64,000 nt of DNA, from NCBI GenBank assembly GCA_937888715.1, contig CALARU010000114.1:1-64000 (forward strand). Direction: 5' to 3'. The first letter of the stretch is position 1. Every line of letters starts with the position of its first letter. A program made the translations under genes and the position numbers. The DNA comes from an uncultured Planctomycetaceae bacterium (GTDB lineage Bacteria; Planctomycetota; Planctomycetia; Gemmatales; Gemmataceae). Shown here one piece after another: positions 16,939 through 26,514 of this stretch. The notes under the pieces were generated by a model. The model saw nothing but the letters and a program-made list of their open reading frames with translations, did not search any database and had not been told where the DNA came from.

Positions 16939-19623
16939 TTAGCTGCCGGAATCTTCCTTGATATTTCTATTGCGGTAAGAATCAGCAATGGGAATTCTGC
17001 CATTATCATCAAGCTTGCCTGAAGCTTCAGTACGCAGCTTTTTCATGGTTTCGATTCTGAAATCCCTGCTGTATTGATCAAGGAATATCTGCCAAAGAGT
17101 GTCAGGTTCCTTAGATCTAGAAGAGGCATTTTCGTAGATCTTTTTAAATTCTTGAAAACCTGGCTCGGCTCTGGAAAGAAGAAGAGCAACATAAAAAGTA
17201 TTTTCTGGGCGGTCCCGAACCACCATGGTGTCGCCAGGTTTTTTCAAGGAAAGCAATTGATCCACAAGATTATTTCTCGGGTAGGGAATAATATCTGTGG
17301 GAATACGGAAAGCTTGATAAACCTTGGATTGCCCTGGGCCTGTGGTGTTTTGCGGTAAAATCCGAGTCACCCCACTAAGTTCCTTCAGGTCGGAATCTTT
17401 CTTGCTCGCAATTAGGTTTGCAAGATAACCCTTTGATTCTCGGACGAGATCATTGTAACTGGTTGGCCAAGTTTTCTTCTTGGCCTCTTCAGCGATTTTC
17501 TCGGCTTCTGCACGGGCTAGTTTTCTTGCCTTTTGCAGTTTCCAGGCTTTGATAATCGCGGGCTTAACTTCTTCAATGGTTCGATCTTTGGGTGAAGAAT
17601 CTTCAGATCGCCAAATCAGGTAGGGTTCCCTGGAGAATATCCACCTGCTGGGGTCGTTTTGGAACATGCGTTCATCAGGCGACCATCGGGTGGTTTCGTA
17701 GGTTCCATTGCCTTGGAAAAATAGCTGCCAGAATTCGGGCGCTTGTGGAGCATCTCGGTAAGATTCAATGAAGGATTTTTTAAGATCAGAGAATTCAGGT
17801 ACGGATGTCATTTCGAAATAAGGTTTGGGAGATTTCATCGATCGAATTTCCAAGCCATATTCTGAAATACCCTTTGCAACCAACTTGCTTGCATCTTCAG
17901 GCTTATTTTTTAGTTTGGCAAGTTCTTCGGTGAAAAGGATGAAGTTTTCGCGCATCATTCTGGGCGAAAGAATGTCGAGATACTTATCAAAAAGAGTGGT
18001 GATAACCGTTTCCATTTCTGGAACCGGTGGCACAAAATTAAAGGGCAGGGCAATCGCAGCGTAAGGGTTTGTGGAGGCACAAGCTAGAATCGTGGAGGTA
18101 AGGATTTTGAGCCTTGCGGAGGCTTCGAAAGCTAATGCCCCACCGGGATAAATTGCAGCAGTAAGAAAAGGGGAACCAAGCGTTTGCTGTGTGCCAGCAA
18201 TCTGGCCAACTAATCCTGCAATCAATGCTGGTTGTTGGGTGCTTTGTTCGTGCAATATCTCAGAGGAAGCAAAGGGCGGATCAAACCACGAAGACCGGGA
18301 ATCTTTGAAAATACGATATTCAGCATACATCGGTTCTTGTGAAAACCCTGGGAGAATGTTGCCAATTGCAGCACCAATAGAGCCACCAAAACTATCGGCT
18401 TGCAAAAAGGCCAAAGTTCTAGTTACAAAGGGCGCCAAGGCATTAGCCTGTGCCTTTTTTCGGAAGACTGGTGATTCTGCTTTTGCAGTAGCATATTCAC
18501 CCTTAACGACGCGGGGCTGGCGAAAACCAGGACGGTCGCTTCCGGGGTTTACTTCGTCATTCTTAAAGCTGTTGTAAAAACTTTTAATCTCTTCTGGTGT
18601 GGGCTCATCCGTCACTTTGGAAATAAAATCTTCCGCTTGGATAGGAAGCATGATCACGCCTAAGCTGGCGCGGTAATCTTTGAAGAAGCTGAAGAATTCG
18701 GAAGGGCTGGGGGTTCCCGCATTTCCCAGACGCTGCATCGGTTCACGCAAATCGCGGTAAGAACGAACACCAGGAGATTCACCCAGAATTGATTCTTTGG
18801 CCATGATCACACGAAACTCATTGGTAAGGCCTGCTAGGAGCTCATCTTCGTTAAGAGCGCCATTTTTGGCCAACCCTTGTACCGTAGGGATTTGTTTTAG
18901 GGGCAGCAATGCGGGCCATACTTCTTGATTTGCAGCTTCGCGGTTTACAGCCACTCGGATATCATCAAGCGCAAGTTTGATGTTAAGCTTGTCTGCAACC
19001 TTAAGCCAAACCATGAAATCCAAAAGATCTTCAGGGTTTTTGCCACCACCAAAATACATCTCTTCCAAGCCCCGCATCGCAGTATTGGTTTCCCAAGCTT
19101 CAAAGCCAAGGGAAATGGATAGGGTTTCCAGCATGCGCATCTGATCTGGATTCTTGATTACGGTGGTTTGTGCGGAAAGAAAACTTAAATCGTTTTGAAC
19201 GCTCATTGCCTGCCAGCCCGGGGGAAGGCGCATTTGTTGTGCAAAGAAAGGATTCCTGCGCATGCCCCAGCCTTGCATTACCCTGCCAAAAGGGTTGTCC
19301 ATGCCTTCTTTAATATCTTTTTGTTGCTTTTCTAGTTCGGTCATCGCCATGTTCACACCCAAGGCTGTGGTGCGCACCATAAAGGAGTTAGTAAGATCGC
19401 GTTGGCGTGCAATTTTGTCTAATTGGCTTTCAAATACAGGTTCACCGTATAAAGTGGTAACTTGGGTGCCTGTCCTTGTTCGGGTGGCTAACCATTCCTG
19501 CAGGGTTTGGAAAAAATCCCCCTGTCCGAAGGAAAAAACAAAGACGATCATGCAGACAATGGCAGCAAAAGCCATGAGTGTGCGTTGATTTTTTCGAAAA
19601 CTTTCAAAAGGGTTAAAAGCCAT
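16939..19623 (-). CDS. Large membrane-anchored PpiD/SurA-like protein
   Basis: This 894-residue protein starts FNPFESFRKNQRTLMAFAAI and has one N-terminal membrane helix (about residues 17-34), with the rest probably outside the membrane. The topology and the N-terminal helical region resemble PpiD/SurA-type periplasmic chaperones. I see no parvulin (PpiC) catalytic domain. A Lys/Ala-rich coiled stretch lies near residues 690-715 (AWKLQKARKLARAEAEKIAE). The most probable role is folding or quality control of exported proteins, but this is inference from architecture. It is convergent with hflX and divergent from topA, and no operon partner is visible. Confidence 0.6.
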   Translation of the reverse strand: MAFNPFESFRKNQRTLMAFAAIVCMIVFVFSFGQGDFFQTLQEWLATRTRTGTQVTTLYGEPVFESQLDKIARQRDLTNSFMVRTTALGVNMAMTELEKQQKDIKEGMDNPFGRVMQGWGMRRNPFFAQQMRLPPGWQAMSVQNDLSFLSAQTTVIKNPDQMRMLETLSISLGFEAWETNTAMRGLEEMYFGGGKNPEDLLDFMVWLKVADKLNIKLALDDIRVAVNREAANQEVWPALLPLKQIPTVQGLAKNGALNEDELLAGLTNEFRVIMAKESILGESPGVRSYRDLREPMQRLGNAGTPSPSEFFSFFKDYRASLGVIMLPIQAEDFISKVTDEPTPEEIKSFYNSFKNDEVNPGSDRPGFRQPRVVKGEYATAKAESPVFRKKAQANALAPFVTRTLAFLQADSFGGSIGAAIGNILPGFSQEPMYAEYRIFKDSRSSWFDPPFASSEILHEQSTQQPALIAGLVGQIAGTQQTLGSPFLTAAIYPGGALAFEASARLKILTSTILACASTNPYAAIALPFNFVPPVPEMETVITTLFDKYLDILSPRMMRENFILFTEELAKLKNKPEDASKLVAKGISEYGLEIRSMKSPKPYFEMTSVPEFSDLKKSFIESYRDAPQAPEFWQLFFQGNGTYETTRWSPDERMFQNDPSRWIFSREPYLIWRSEDSSPKDRTIEEVKPAIIKAWKLQKARKLARAEAEKIAEEAKKKTWPTSYNDLVRESKGYLANLIASKKDSDLKELSGVTRILPQNTTGPGQSKVYQAFRIPTDIIPYPRNNLVDQLLSLKKPGDTMVVRDRPENTFYVALLLSRAEPGFQEFKKIYENASSRSKEPDTLWQIFLDQYSRDFRIETMKKLRTEASGKLDDNGRIPIADSYRNRNIKEDSGS

Positions 19624-19714
19624 ATGTCCGAGTCCTTTACGGAAAAAAATAGCACAAAATTAAAACTCTTCGGCCTTGACATCCCGCAAGACCCTATATT
19701 AATGGAATGTTAGG

Positions 19715-19739
19715 ACAATCCCAATAAGGTAGGGATTGT
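19715..19739. repeat. 8-bp inverted repeat upstream of topA
   Basis: ACAATCCC (19715-19722) and GGGATTGT (19732-19739) are perfect complements with a nine-base spacer. The site lies in the divergent region between the PpiD-like gene and topA. No T-run follows, so it is either a transcription-factor site or a leader hairpin. A second dyad, ATTCAA-TTG-TTGAAT, stands at 19772-19786. Confidence 0.35.
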
Positions 19740-19836
19740 AGCGGGTCTTACTTTCCATACAACCTCAACTTATTCAATTGTTGAATCTTAACTAGATAAT
19801 TATTGAAACTGAAGCAAAAAGTCTGGAGTTAGTTTA

Positions 19837-22509
19837 GTGCCACCGAAAAAGAAAAAAAGCTTGGACACTGTTGAATCACCTGTAAAAGCAAAAACTATAC
19901 CGAAAAAGAAAAAAAGTTTGGTCATAGTTGAATCACCTGCAAAAGCAAAAACGATCCAGAAATATCTGGGTGATTCCTTCGATGTTGCTGCTAGCAAAGG
20001 TCATATCCGTGACTTGCCAAAAAGTAAATTCGGTATTGATATCGAGGCTGGCTGGATTCCTACGTACAGGAATCTTTCTGACCGAAAAGAAGAATTAACT
20101 GCTCTAAAAAAGTTGGCAGCCAAGGCGGACATGGTTTATCTGGCGCCTGACCCCGACCGCGAAGGTGAGGCAATTGCCTGGCATCTTAGCGAAGCTTTAG
20201 ACTTAGACCCTAAAAAAACCTTGCGTGTGACTTTTAACGAAATCACCAAAAAGGCAGTAACAGAAGCCTTTAATACCCCAAGCGCCATTAACATGGGGCT
20301 TGTAAATGCTCAAGAAGCGCGAAGATTTCTTGACCGAGTGGTGGGCTATAATCTTAGCCCACTTTTAAGCCGAGTCTTGGCACGCGAACTCAGTGCAGGC
20401 CGGGTGCAATCGGTTGCAGTTCGCCTAATTGTTGATCGCGAAAAAGAAATCCAAGCTTTTAAACCTGAAGAGTATTGGAGAATTATAGCAACTCTCTCCA
20501 CTCAAGGGAAAGCCACCAAGAAAAATCTTTTGACGGTAAAAAAGGCAAAGGGTTCTGAAAAAGAATCCGAAGATGAAGACGAAGCCGATCCAGAAATTGA
20601 AGCAGGAACTGCGGAAGAAACACCCAGTTCCAACGACCTTCCTGAAGACGTTTTTAAAGCTGAACTCAATGAATGGGATGGAAAGAAATTTTCCACCGTC
20701 AATGAAGAAAGCACCTTGGAAATAGCCAATATTCTTGAAAAAGGCACTTACGAAGTTTCCAAGCTCGAACAAAAAGATCGGGAAGAAAAAGCTCCCCCTC
20801 CTTTCACCACCAGTACCTTGCAGCAGCAAGCAAGTATTAGAATGCGTTACACCGCAAAGCGAACCATGGGCATTGCCCAGCGTTTGTACCAAGGTGTGGA
20901 TTTGGGCAGCGAAGGTTCGGTTGCTTTGATCACCTACATGCGAACCGATAGCACCCGGGTTTCTGATGATGCGCTGAAAGCATGCAGGGAACTAATAACC
21001 ACGACGCACGGTGCAGATTATGTGCCCACAAATCCTAACCGTTTTACTTCTGGGAAGAGCGCTCAGGAAGCACACGAGGCCGTTCGCCCCACCGATTTAA
21101 GCTATACGCCTGAAAAGGTCGCAGCTTTGATTCCACTCGAGCAATCGAAGCTTTACGCCCTGATTTATAATCGATTTGTTGCAAGCCAGATGAAGCCCGC
21201 AGTCTTTTCTGTTACCCAGGTTGAGGTGAAATGCGACAAGGGTTTGTTTAAGGCGCAGGGTAAGATTCTTAAATTTGCAGGCTTTCGAAAAGTGCTTGCT
21301 CCAGGTGGGAAACAGGAAGATACCATGCTTCCCGATCTCAAAGAAAAACAGAAGTTAAATCTTCAAGAGTTGGTTGGCAGTCAGCATTTTACCCAACCAC
21401 CTTCACGCTATGGTGAAGCTAGTTTGGTGAAAGTGTTGGAAAAAGAGGGCATCGGGCGCCCTAGTACTTACGCCACCATTATCAGCAAAATACAGGAAAG
21501 ATTTTATGTTGAAGTCAAAGAGCGCAGGTTCTTTGCAACTGATATAGGAATCAAAGTAATCGATCTCTTGGTCGAATATTTTCCCACGGTCATGGATCTT
21601 AAATTTACCAGCCAGATGGAAGAAGAATTAGATCAGATCGAAACTAATGCAGTTCCTAGAAATAAAGTTCTGGATGATTTCTTTGCGCCGTTTTCTTCTT
21701 CGATGACAGATGCCAAAGAAAAAATGCCAGGCGCTATGGAAAAGTGCCCACAGTGTGGCAAGGAAATTATCGAAAGGTATAGCAGGCGAGGCCGTTTTTA
21801 TGGCTGTGCAGGTTATCCTGAGTGTAATTATATCAAGCGTGCTGAAGGTGTTGAACCCCGCGAAAAACCCGTTCTTACTGAACATATTTGCCCAAGTTGT
21901 GGTAAACAAATGTTGCAGAGATCAGGCAAAACAGGGCCTTTTTTAGGATGCTCTGGATATCCTGATTGTAAAACCACCATGAATTTTGACCCTGAAGGGG
22001 TACCCGTTGTGACAACTAAACCTACTGAACATATGTGCGAAAAATGCTCCAAACCCATGGTTATCCGTGAAGGTAAACGAGGGCCTTTTCTTGCCTGCAC
22101 CGGTTATCCAAAATGCAAAAATGCCAAGGATGTTGATGCAGAGGGAAATCTTATAGTACAAACGGATCTGGGCGTGAAATGCGAGAAGTGTGGCGGTCCG
22201 ATGAATGTCCGAAAAGGCCCTCGTGGCCCTTTCCTTGGTTGTGCTGCATATCCCAAATGCCGCAGCACCAAACCTATTCCTGAAGAATTAAAGGAAAAGG
22301 TTAATATCATGTATCCACCACCACCAAAAGTGGATATCCCCGAAATCGAAATTACTGATACCTGCCCCGAGTGCGATGGGCCCATGAAGTTAAGGCCAGG
22401 CCGTAAGGGCTTTTTCCTTGGTTGCATCAAGTACCCCAAATGCAAGGGTACCAAACCCTTGGATCCCGAGTTGGCAGAAAAACTTGAGTTCCCTGGTATG
22501 AATAAGTAA
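19837..22509 (+). CDS. topA: DNA topoisomerase I (type IA) with duplicated N-terminal segment and five zinc ribbons
   Basis: The 890-residue topoisomerase relaxes negative supercoils. The Toprim domain runs from about residue 26 (LVIVESPAKAKTI with the catalytic Glu), through the DPDREGEAIAWHL acidic triad at about residue 108-120. The active-site tyrosine lies in LITYMRTDSTRVS. Unusual points: the first 19 codons after Pro2 are a second, imperfect copy of the start of the Toprim domain (see the repeat entry), and a roughly 40-residue acidic insertion (GSEKESEDEDEADPEIEAG) lies near residue 243. The C-terminus carries five Cys4 zinc-ribbon repeats with patterns like CPQCGKEI...FYGCAGYPEC. The start is GTG at 19837 with GGAG (19825-19828) eight bases upstream. 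Confidence 0.95.
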   Translation: MPPKKKKSLDTVESPVKAKTIPKKKKSLVIVESPAKAKTIQKYLGDSFDVAASKGHIRDLPKSKFGIDIEAGWIPTYRNLSDRKEELTALKKLAAKADMVYLAPDPDREGEAIAWHLSEALDLDPKKTLRVTFNEITKKAVTEAFNTPSAINMGLVNAQEARRFLDRVVGYNLSPLLSRVLARELSAGRVQSVAVRLIVDREKEIQAFKPEEYWRIIATLSTQGKATKKNLLTVKKAKGSEKESEDEDEADPEIEAGTAEETPSSNDLPEDVFKAELNEWDGKKFSTVNEESTLEIANILEKGTYEVSKLEQKDREEKAPPPFTTSTLQQQASIRMRYTAKRTMGIAQRLYQGVDLGSEGSVALITYMRTDSTRVSDDALKACRELITTTHGADYVPTNPNRFTSGKSAQEAHEAVRPTDLSYTPEKVAALIPLEQSKLYALIYNRFVASQMKPAVFSVTQVEVKCDKGLFKAQGKILKFAGFRKVLAPGGKQEDTMLPDLKEKQKLNLQELVGSQHFTQPPSRYGEASLVKVLEKEGIGRPSTYATIISKIQERFYVEVKERRFFATDIGIKVIDLLVEYFPTVMDLKFTSQMEEELDQIETNAVPRNKVLDDFFAPFSSSMTDAKEKMPGAMEKCPQCGKEIIERYSRRGRFYGCAGYPECNYIKRAEGVEPREKPVLTEHICPSCGKQMLQRSGKTGPFLGCSGYPDCKTTMNFDPEGVPVVTTKPTEHMCEKCSKPMVIREGKRGPFLACTGYPKCKNAKDVDAEGNLIVQTDLGVKCEKCGGPMNVRKGPRGPFLGCAAYPKCRSTKPIPEELKEKVNIMYPPPPKVDIPEIEITDTCPECDGPMKLRPGRKGFFLGCIKYPKCKGTKPLDPELAEKLEFPGMNK
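19843..19956 (+). repeat. Tandem 57-bp duplication inside topA 5' end
   Basis: Copies 19843-19899 and 19900-19956 are adjacent, in frame and identical at 50 of 57 bases by my count. They encode PKKKKSLDTVESPVKAKTI and PKKKKSLVIVESPAKAKTI. The second copy is the canonical Toprim start; the first keeps the Glu and the SP-KAKTI pattern. Confidence 0.9.
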
Positions 22510-22553
22510 ACGATTTGTTTCTACCCAAAGCGAGGGTAGTTCCACTAAAGGAA

Positions 22554-23372
22554 TTACTCTCTTTGGCGGGTCAGATTTTCTTCATAATCCAGCTTATGCA
22601 GAAAGCTTTCCGTTGTAAACAAGGGCATGGGTAAGTCTGATTCCAGCTTTTGTAAATCATCTTCATGCAAATGATTTAGTTTGGTCCCACTTCCGCGGTA
22701 TATAGTCATTCCGCGCTTAATCGCAAGTATTTCTCTTCTGGTACGGCCTCGAGGCGAATCGGGCCAACACCCAATTCTTTCGCTAAAGTTGAAAAAATGT
22801 GAAGTGATACTTTTTGTGTAATCCCAATAAGCTTTACTATCTGTTTGCAGAAAAATTTGCCCATCAGGCACAAGAACCCTGTGTACCGCAGCCATAAATC
22901 TTGGCGTGAGTAATCGTTCGAGAGATTTTTCTGGAGCGTGATAGGGCTGGGGATGATAACAGTGCAGCTCTGAAACCGAACCCTTGGGCAAAAGCTTTTC
23001 AACAAATTTTAGCCCATCAGTAACCAGAAAACGCACATTATTTAAGCCCCGCTGGTTTCCTCTGCGTGTTGCATATCGGATTACAACGGGGAGAATATCT
23101 GCGCCCAAATGATCGAAGGATTCTCGCCAAACAGAACTGCCTAAAATGAATCTTCCGTTGCCACAGCCTACATCGACAACCAAGGGGGCACTTCTACCAA
23201 ATAATTCTTGGATATCCAAGTTGCCATCGAGGGGAAGTTTCTTGAGTGCAGTTTGAGTCCAATGCTGGGGGTCGAGAATTTCGCCTGCAATAGGGACGCC
23301 AAACTCGCGTTCGATTTTTCTGCGCTTTCGGTCCTGCAAGTTGCCCGTCCTTTTTCTAAGAGTTAAGCGCAC
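22554..23372 (-). CDS. trmB: tRNA (guanine-N7-)-methyltransferase
   Basis: The 272-residue protein is the SAM-dependent methylase that forms m7G46 in tRNA. The SAM motif is PLVVDVGCGNGRFILGSS, followed by LGADILPVVIRYATRRGN and the family signature SELHCYHPQPYHAPEKSLERLLTP (usually PDPWPK-like; here HPQPYH). The C-terminal SPRGRTRREILAIKRGMTIY matches the conserved T(N/x)(F/Y)E-type end only loosely. It overlaps the end of trpA by 17 bases, so translational coupling is likely. Divergence of the PDPWPK motif to HPQPYH is worth noting; the fold is nevertheless clear. Confidence 0.85.
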   Translation of the reverse strand: MRLTLRKRTGNLQDRKRRKIEREFGVPIAGEILDPQHWTQTALKKLPLDGNLDIQELFGRSAPLVVDVGCGNGRFILGSSVWRESFDHLGADILPVVIRYATRRGNQRGLNNVRFLVTDGLKFVEKLLPKGSVSELHCYHPQPYHAPEKSLERLLTPRFMAAVHRVLVPDGQIFLQTDSKAYWDYTKSITSHFFNFSERIGCWPDSPRGRTRREILAIKRGMTIYRGSGTKLNHLHEDDLQKLESDLPMPLFTTESFLHKLDYEENLTRQRE

Positions 23373-24174
23373 TAACTAAAGACTCTGCAAGAGTTGCAAT
23401 TGCAGTCTTTACTGCAGGTAAACCTACTTTTTCAGCGGTTTCAATATGTTTTACGATAGCACTGCCCACAATCACGCCATCTGCGTGGTCGCGCAATACC
23501 TTTGCATGTTCGGGTTTACTAATGCCAAAGCCCACGCATAAGGGCAAGGGGGTTTGCTTTCTTAACCAAGCAAGGTTTTTCAAAAGCTCTTCGGGAATTT
23601 TGTCTCTTTCCCCTGTGATGCCAGAAACGCTTACACAATAAACAAAACCGCTGCATGCAGAAAGGATGAGCAAAGCTCTTTCTTTTGGAGTGTTTGGCGT
23701 CACCAACAGAATTAAAGAAAGCCCAGCTTTTTTTAGATCCTTGGCAATCTCGAGCGATTCTTCAACTGGTAGATCCGGAATGATAAGGCCAGAAAACCCA
23801 GCTTTCAAGCATCCCTCAATGAATTTGTCTTTGCCAAATCGGTGGATGATGCTCATGGAAACCATTGCAACAAAGGGAACCAATATCTTTTCTTTTTCTA
23901 AATCTAGCGAGACTTCTGCTATGGCCTTAAGAATGTGTTCGATTTTCAAACCCTTATTAAGGGCTCGGGTGTAGGCCGCTTGAATGACCGGACCATCTGC
24001 GATTGGATCGCTGTATGGGAAACCAATTTCAATAATGCTGGCGCCATTCTTGGCCAGAGTTTTAGCAAGCTCTTTCGTGCTTTCAATGTCGGGGTCTCCG
24101 GCAGCTATGAAGGGAATAAACGCCTTTTTGTTCCCGGTTTTCAAGCGCTCAAAAGCAGCATCTATTGCATTCAT
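23356..24174 (-). CDS. trpA: Tryptophan synthase alpha chain
   Basis: The 272-residue TIM-barrel subunit cleaves indole-3-glycerol phosphate to indole and glyceraldehyde 3-phosphate. Catalytic residues are in IEIGFPYSDPIADGPVIQ (Glu of IEIG and Asp of PIADG). The phosphate-binding loop includes VSVSGITG and VGFGISKPEHA, then DGVIVGSAIVKHIE. It follows trpB by 46 bases and overlaps trmB by 17 bases. Confidence 0.96.
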   Translation of the reverse strand: MNAIDAAFERLKTGNKKAFIPFIAAGDPDIESTKELAKTLAKNGASIIEIGFPYSDPIADGPVIQAAYTRALNKGLKIEHILKAIAEVSLDLEKEKILVPFVAMVSMSIIHRFGKDKFIEGCLKAGFSGLIIPDLPVEESLEIAKDLKKAGLSLILLVTPNTPKERALLILSACSGFVYCVSVSGITGERDKIPEELLKNLAWLRKQTPLPLCVGFGISKPEHAKVLRDHADGVIVGSAIVKHIETAEKVGLPAVKTAIATLAESLVSALNS

Positions 24175-24220
24175 TTATTTGGTTCCTGAATCTATTATTC
24201 AATGGTTTTGGGCGTAAAAA

Positions 24221-25429
24221 CTATTCCAGGCTTTCGCCTGTTACTCGTGCTATTTCGTAGCAGTCTTTATCCCCACGGCCTGAAAAACATACGAGCACCA
24301 CATCGTCCTTGGTTAGTTTGGATGCGATTCGCATTGCTTCTACAACTGCGTGAGCTGTTTCCAGCGCAGGTAAGATGCCTTCCAATTTGGAGCAGAGGTC
24401 AAAACCAGCCAAGGCTTCCTCATCATTTACATTTGTGTATTTAACCCTGCCCGTATCTTTCCAGTAACTATGTTCGGGGCCAACTCCTGGGTAATCCAAC
24501 CCCGCAGAAACGGAATGTACATCCGCAGTTTGCCCATCGGTGTCTTGAAGAACATAGCTGAATGCTCCGTGTAAAATCCCGGGCGCTCCATGCGATAAAG
24601 TCGCAGCATTCCCGCCCGGTTTAGGGCCGCGCCCCCCCGCCTCAACGCCTACTATTTCAACATCTTTGTCGTGAATGAACGGGAAAAACATTCCAGCGGC
24701 GTTGCTACCTCCACCAACACTGGCCACCACCACCTTAGGCAGTTTTCCTGTTTGTGCGATGCACTGTTCGCGTGATTCTTTGCCGATCACTGATTGAAAA
24801 TCCCTGACAATCCAAGGGAAAGGATGGGGCCCGACCGCACTACCAATGATGTAATGGGTGTCGCCTACGGTGGACATCCAGTCACGCATTGCTTCGTTAA
24901 CTGCATCACGAAGGGTTCTACTGCCTGTGGTTACAGGGCAAACTTCCGCCCCCATGGCTTGCATTTTAAAGACATTGAGTTTTTGTCTGCGGATATCTTC
25001 TTCGCCCATGTAAACCCTGCAGGGGAAGTTGAAAAGTGCACAAGCAGTTGCAGTAGCAACGCCGTGCTGACCCGCACCAGTTTCTGCGATAATTCGCTTT
25101 TTGCCCATTCTTTTTGCCAGAAGTGCCTGCCCGATGGAATTATTTATTTTGTGAGCACCGGTGTGATTTAGGTCTTCTCTCTTAAGAAGGATCTTTGCGC
25201 CGCCCGCTTCTTTGGTTAGTCGTTCTGCGAAATATAAACGCGAGGGCCTGCCTACATACTCATTCAAATAACGATGAAATTCTTGTTGAAAAGCCTCATC
25301 TTTGCAGGCCTTTTCGTATTCTGTGGTTAGTTCATTCAATGCTTCTATAAGGGTTTCAGGTACATACCTGCCCCCAAAGAGTCCGAATCTGCCCATAGCA
25401 TCTGGAGTTGATTGAAGTTTAGCGTTCAT
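24221..25429 (-). CDS. trpB: Tryptophan synthase beta chain
   Basis: The 402-residue PLP enzyme condenses indole with serine. The PLP lysine lies in [19 protein letters not shown], and the phosphate-binding Gly-rich loop is [16 protein letters not shown]. The start has AAGG seven bases upstream of the ATG at 25429. It is the first of the trpB-trpA-trmB set; the other trp genes are not in the window. A divergent gene, mutM, begins about 200 bases away. Confidence 0.97.
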   Translation of the reverse strand: MNAKLQSTPDAMGRFGLFGGRYVPETLIEALNELTTEYEKACKDEAFQQEFHRYLNEYVGRPSRLYFAERLTKEAGGAKILLKREDLNHTGAHKINNSIGQALLAKRMGKKRIIAETGAGQHGVATATACALFNFPCRVYMGEEDIRRQKLNVFKMQAMGAEVCPVTTGSRTLRDAVNEAMRDWMSTVGDTHYIIGSAVGPHPFPWIVRDFQSVIGKESREQCIAQTGKLPKVVVASVGGGSNAAGMFFPFIHDKDVEIVGVEAGGRGPKPGGNAATLSHGAPGILHGAFSYVLQDTDGQTADVHSVSAGLDYPGVGPEHSYWKDTGRVKYTNVNDEEALAGFDLCSKLEGILPALETAHAVVEAMRIASKLTKDDVVLVCFSGRGDKDCYEIARVTGESLE

Positions 25430-25630
25430 GTCTAACCTTAAATTAATGCAAAAAACATAATACCCTACTGTTCAAACTAGACTCGAAGGTTCGGGGGGTC
25501 AAGCGAACCTGCATATAAGTTCTACATAATAACTTATTGCTAAATGAGTCGGATTGTTATTCAATAATTGCAGGAAGTAAAAAAGAGAGCAAAAAAGTCG
25601 CCGCAAGGCGATAGAGTTAAGGGAAAAGGC

Positions 25631-26470
25631 ATGCCAGAATTGCCGGAAGTGGAAACAGTAGTCCGAGATTTAATTCCCCTTTTGACCTTAAAAACCATTG
25701 TAAAAGTGGAAGTTCCGGGAAAAAAACTACGCAGGCCATGGAACCCACTCTGGAGCCAATTGCTTGAAAATCAAACAATTGAGAAAGTTGCCCGCCGGGG
25801 CAAATGGATCATTATTTCGTTGCGCTCAAATTTGCAACTGCTGATTCACTTGGGTATGACGGGTCAACTTTGTGTTTTTAATCAAAACACGCCCCGACAA
25901 TCGCATGTCAACCTTGTTTTTTCATTGGATCGTGGGGCAGAAGAACTTCGATTTCGTGACATTCGCAGGTTTGGCTCAGCCGACCTGTTTCTTTCCCAAC
26001 AAGCGCTAAACGAATTTTTCGAATCGAGAGAGTTAGGCCCCGAGCCTTTTAATATTCCCGAAGATTACTGGCTTACTACCCTCGCAAAAAGTTCACGCAA
26101 TTTAAAAGCATTCCTTCTTGATCAAAAAAACATCACCGGCGTAGGCAATATCTATGCAGATGAATCTTTGTTCAAATCGGGATTAAACCCTTCGAGAAAA
26201 GCAGAGTCGTTATCTAAAAAAGAAGCATTAATGTTGGCCAAATGCATAGGGGAAGTGTTAGGCTGTGCCATCGAAAATCGGGGTTCCACAATAAGGGATT
26301 ATGTTGGCGGTTCGGGTTTGATGGGCGGGTATCAGGATGAATTTCAAGCGTATGGAAGAACGGGCGAACCCTGCGGGAAATGTGGACAGCCCATCAAAAA
26401 AATCGTGCTCGCAGGAAGATCCACACATTTTTGCCCGATTTGTCAGCCCAAAAAACCTCGTTCACGGTAG
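25631..26470 (+). CDS. mutM: Formamidopyrimidine-DNA glycosylase (Fpg)
   Basis: The 279-residue base-excision repair enzyme removes 8-oxoguanine and nicks the strand. It must start at the ATG at 25631, because the catalytic N-terminal proline follows Met in MPELPEVETVVRDL; an upstream start in the same frame at 25568 would bury it. Other landmarks are LLIHLGMTGQL, FRDIRRFGSADL and DQKNITGVGNIYADESLFKSG. The C-terminal zinc finger has Cys pairs CGKCG and CPIC. It is the only clear DNA-repair gene here and is followed 44 bases later by the histidine kinase gene. Confidence 0.95.
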   Translation: MPELPEVETVVRDLIPLLTLKTIVKVEVPGKKLRRPWNPLWSQLLENQTIEKVARRGKWIIISLRSNLQLLIHLGMTGQLCVFNQNTPRQSHVNLVFSLDRGAEELRFRDIRRFGSADLFLSQQALNEFFESRELGPEPFNIPEDYWLTTLAKSSRNLKAFLLDQKNITGVGNIYADESLFKSGLNPSRKAESLSKKEALMLAKCIGEVLGCAIENRGSTIRDYVGGSGLMGGYQDEFQAYGRTGEPCGKCGQPIKKIVLAGRSTHFCPICQPKKPRSR

Positions 26471-26514
26471 AATCTCTTTTGGTACTTAATTAGTTAATCG
26501 TATATGTGGGAATA

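Noticed and set aside
22521-22539. CTACCC/GGGTAG hairpin between topA and trmB
   Set aside because: Short stem without a U-tract in either direction; too weak to call a terminator.
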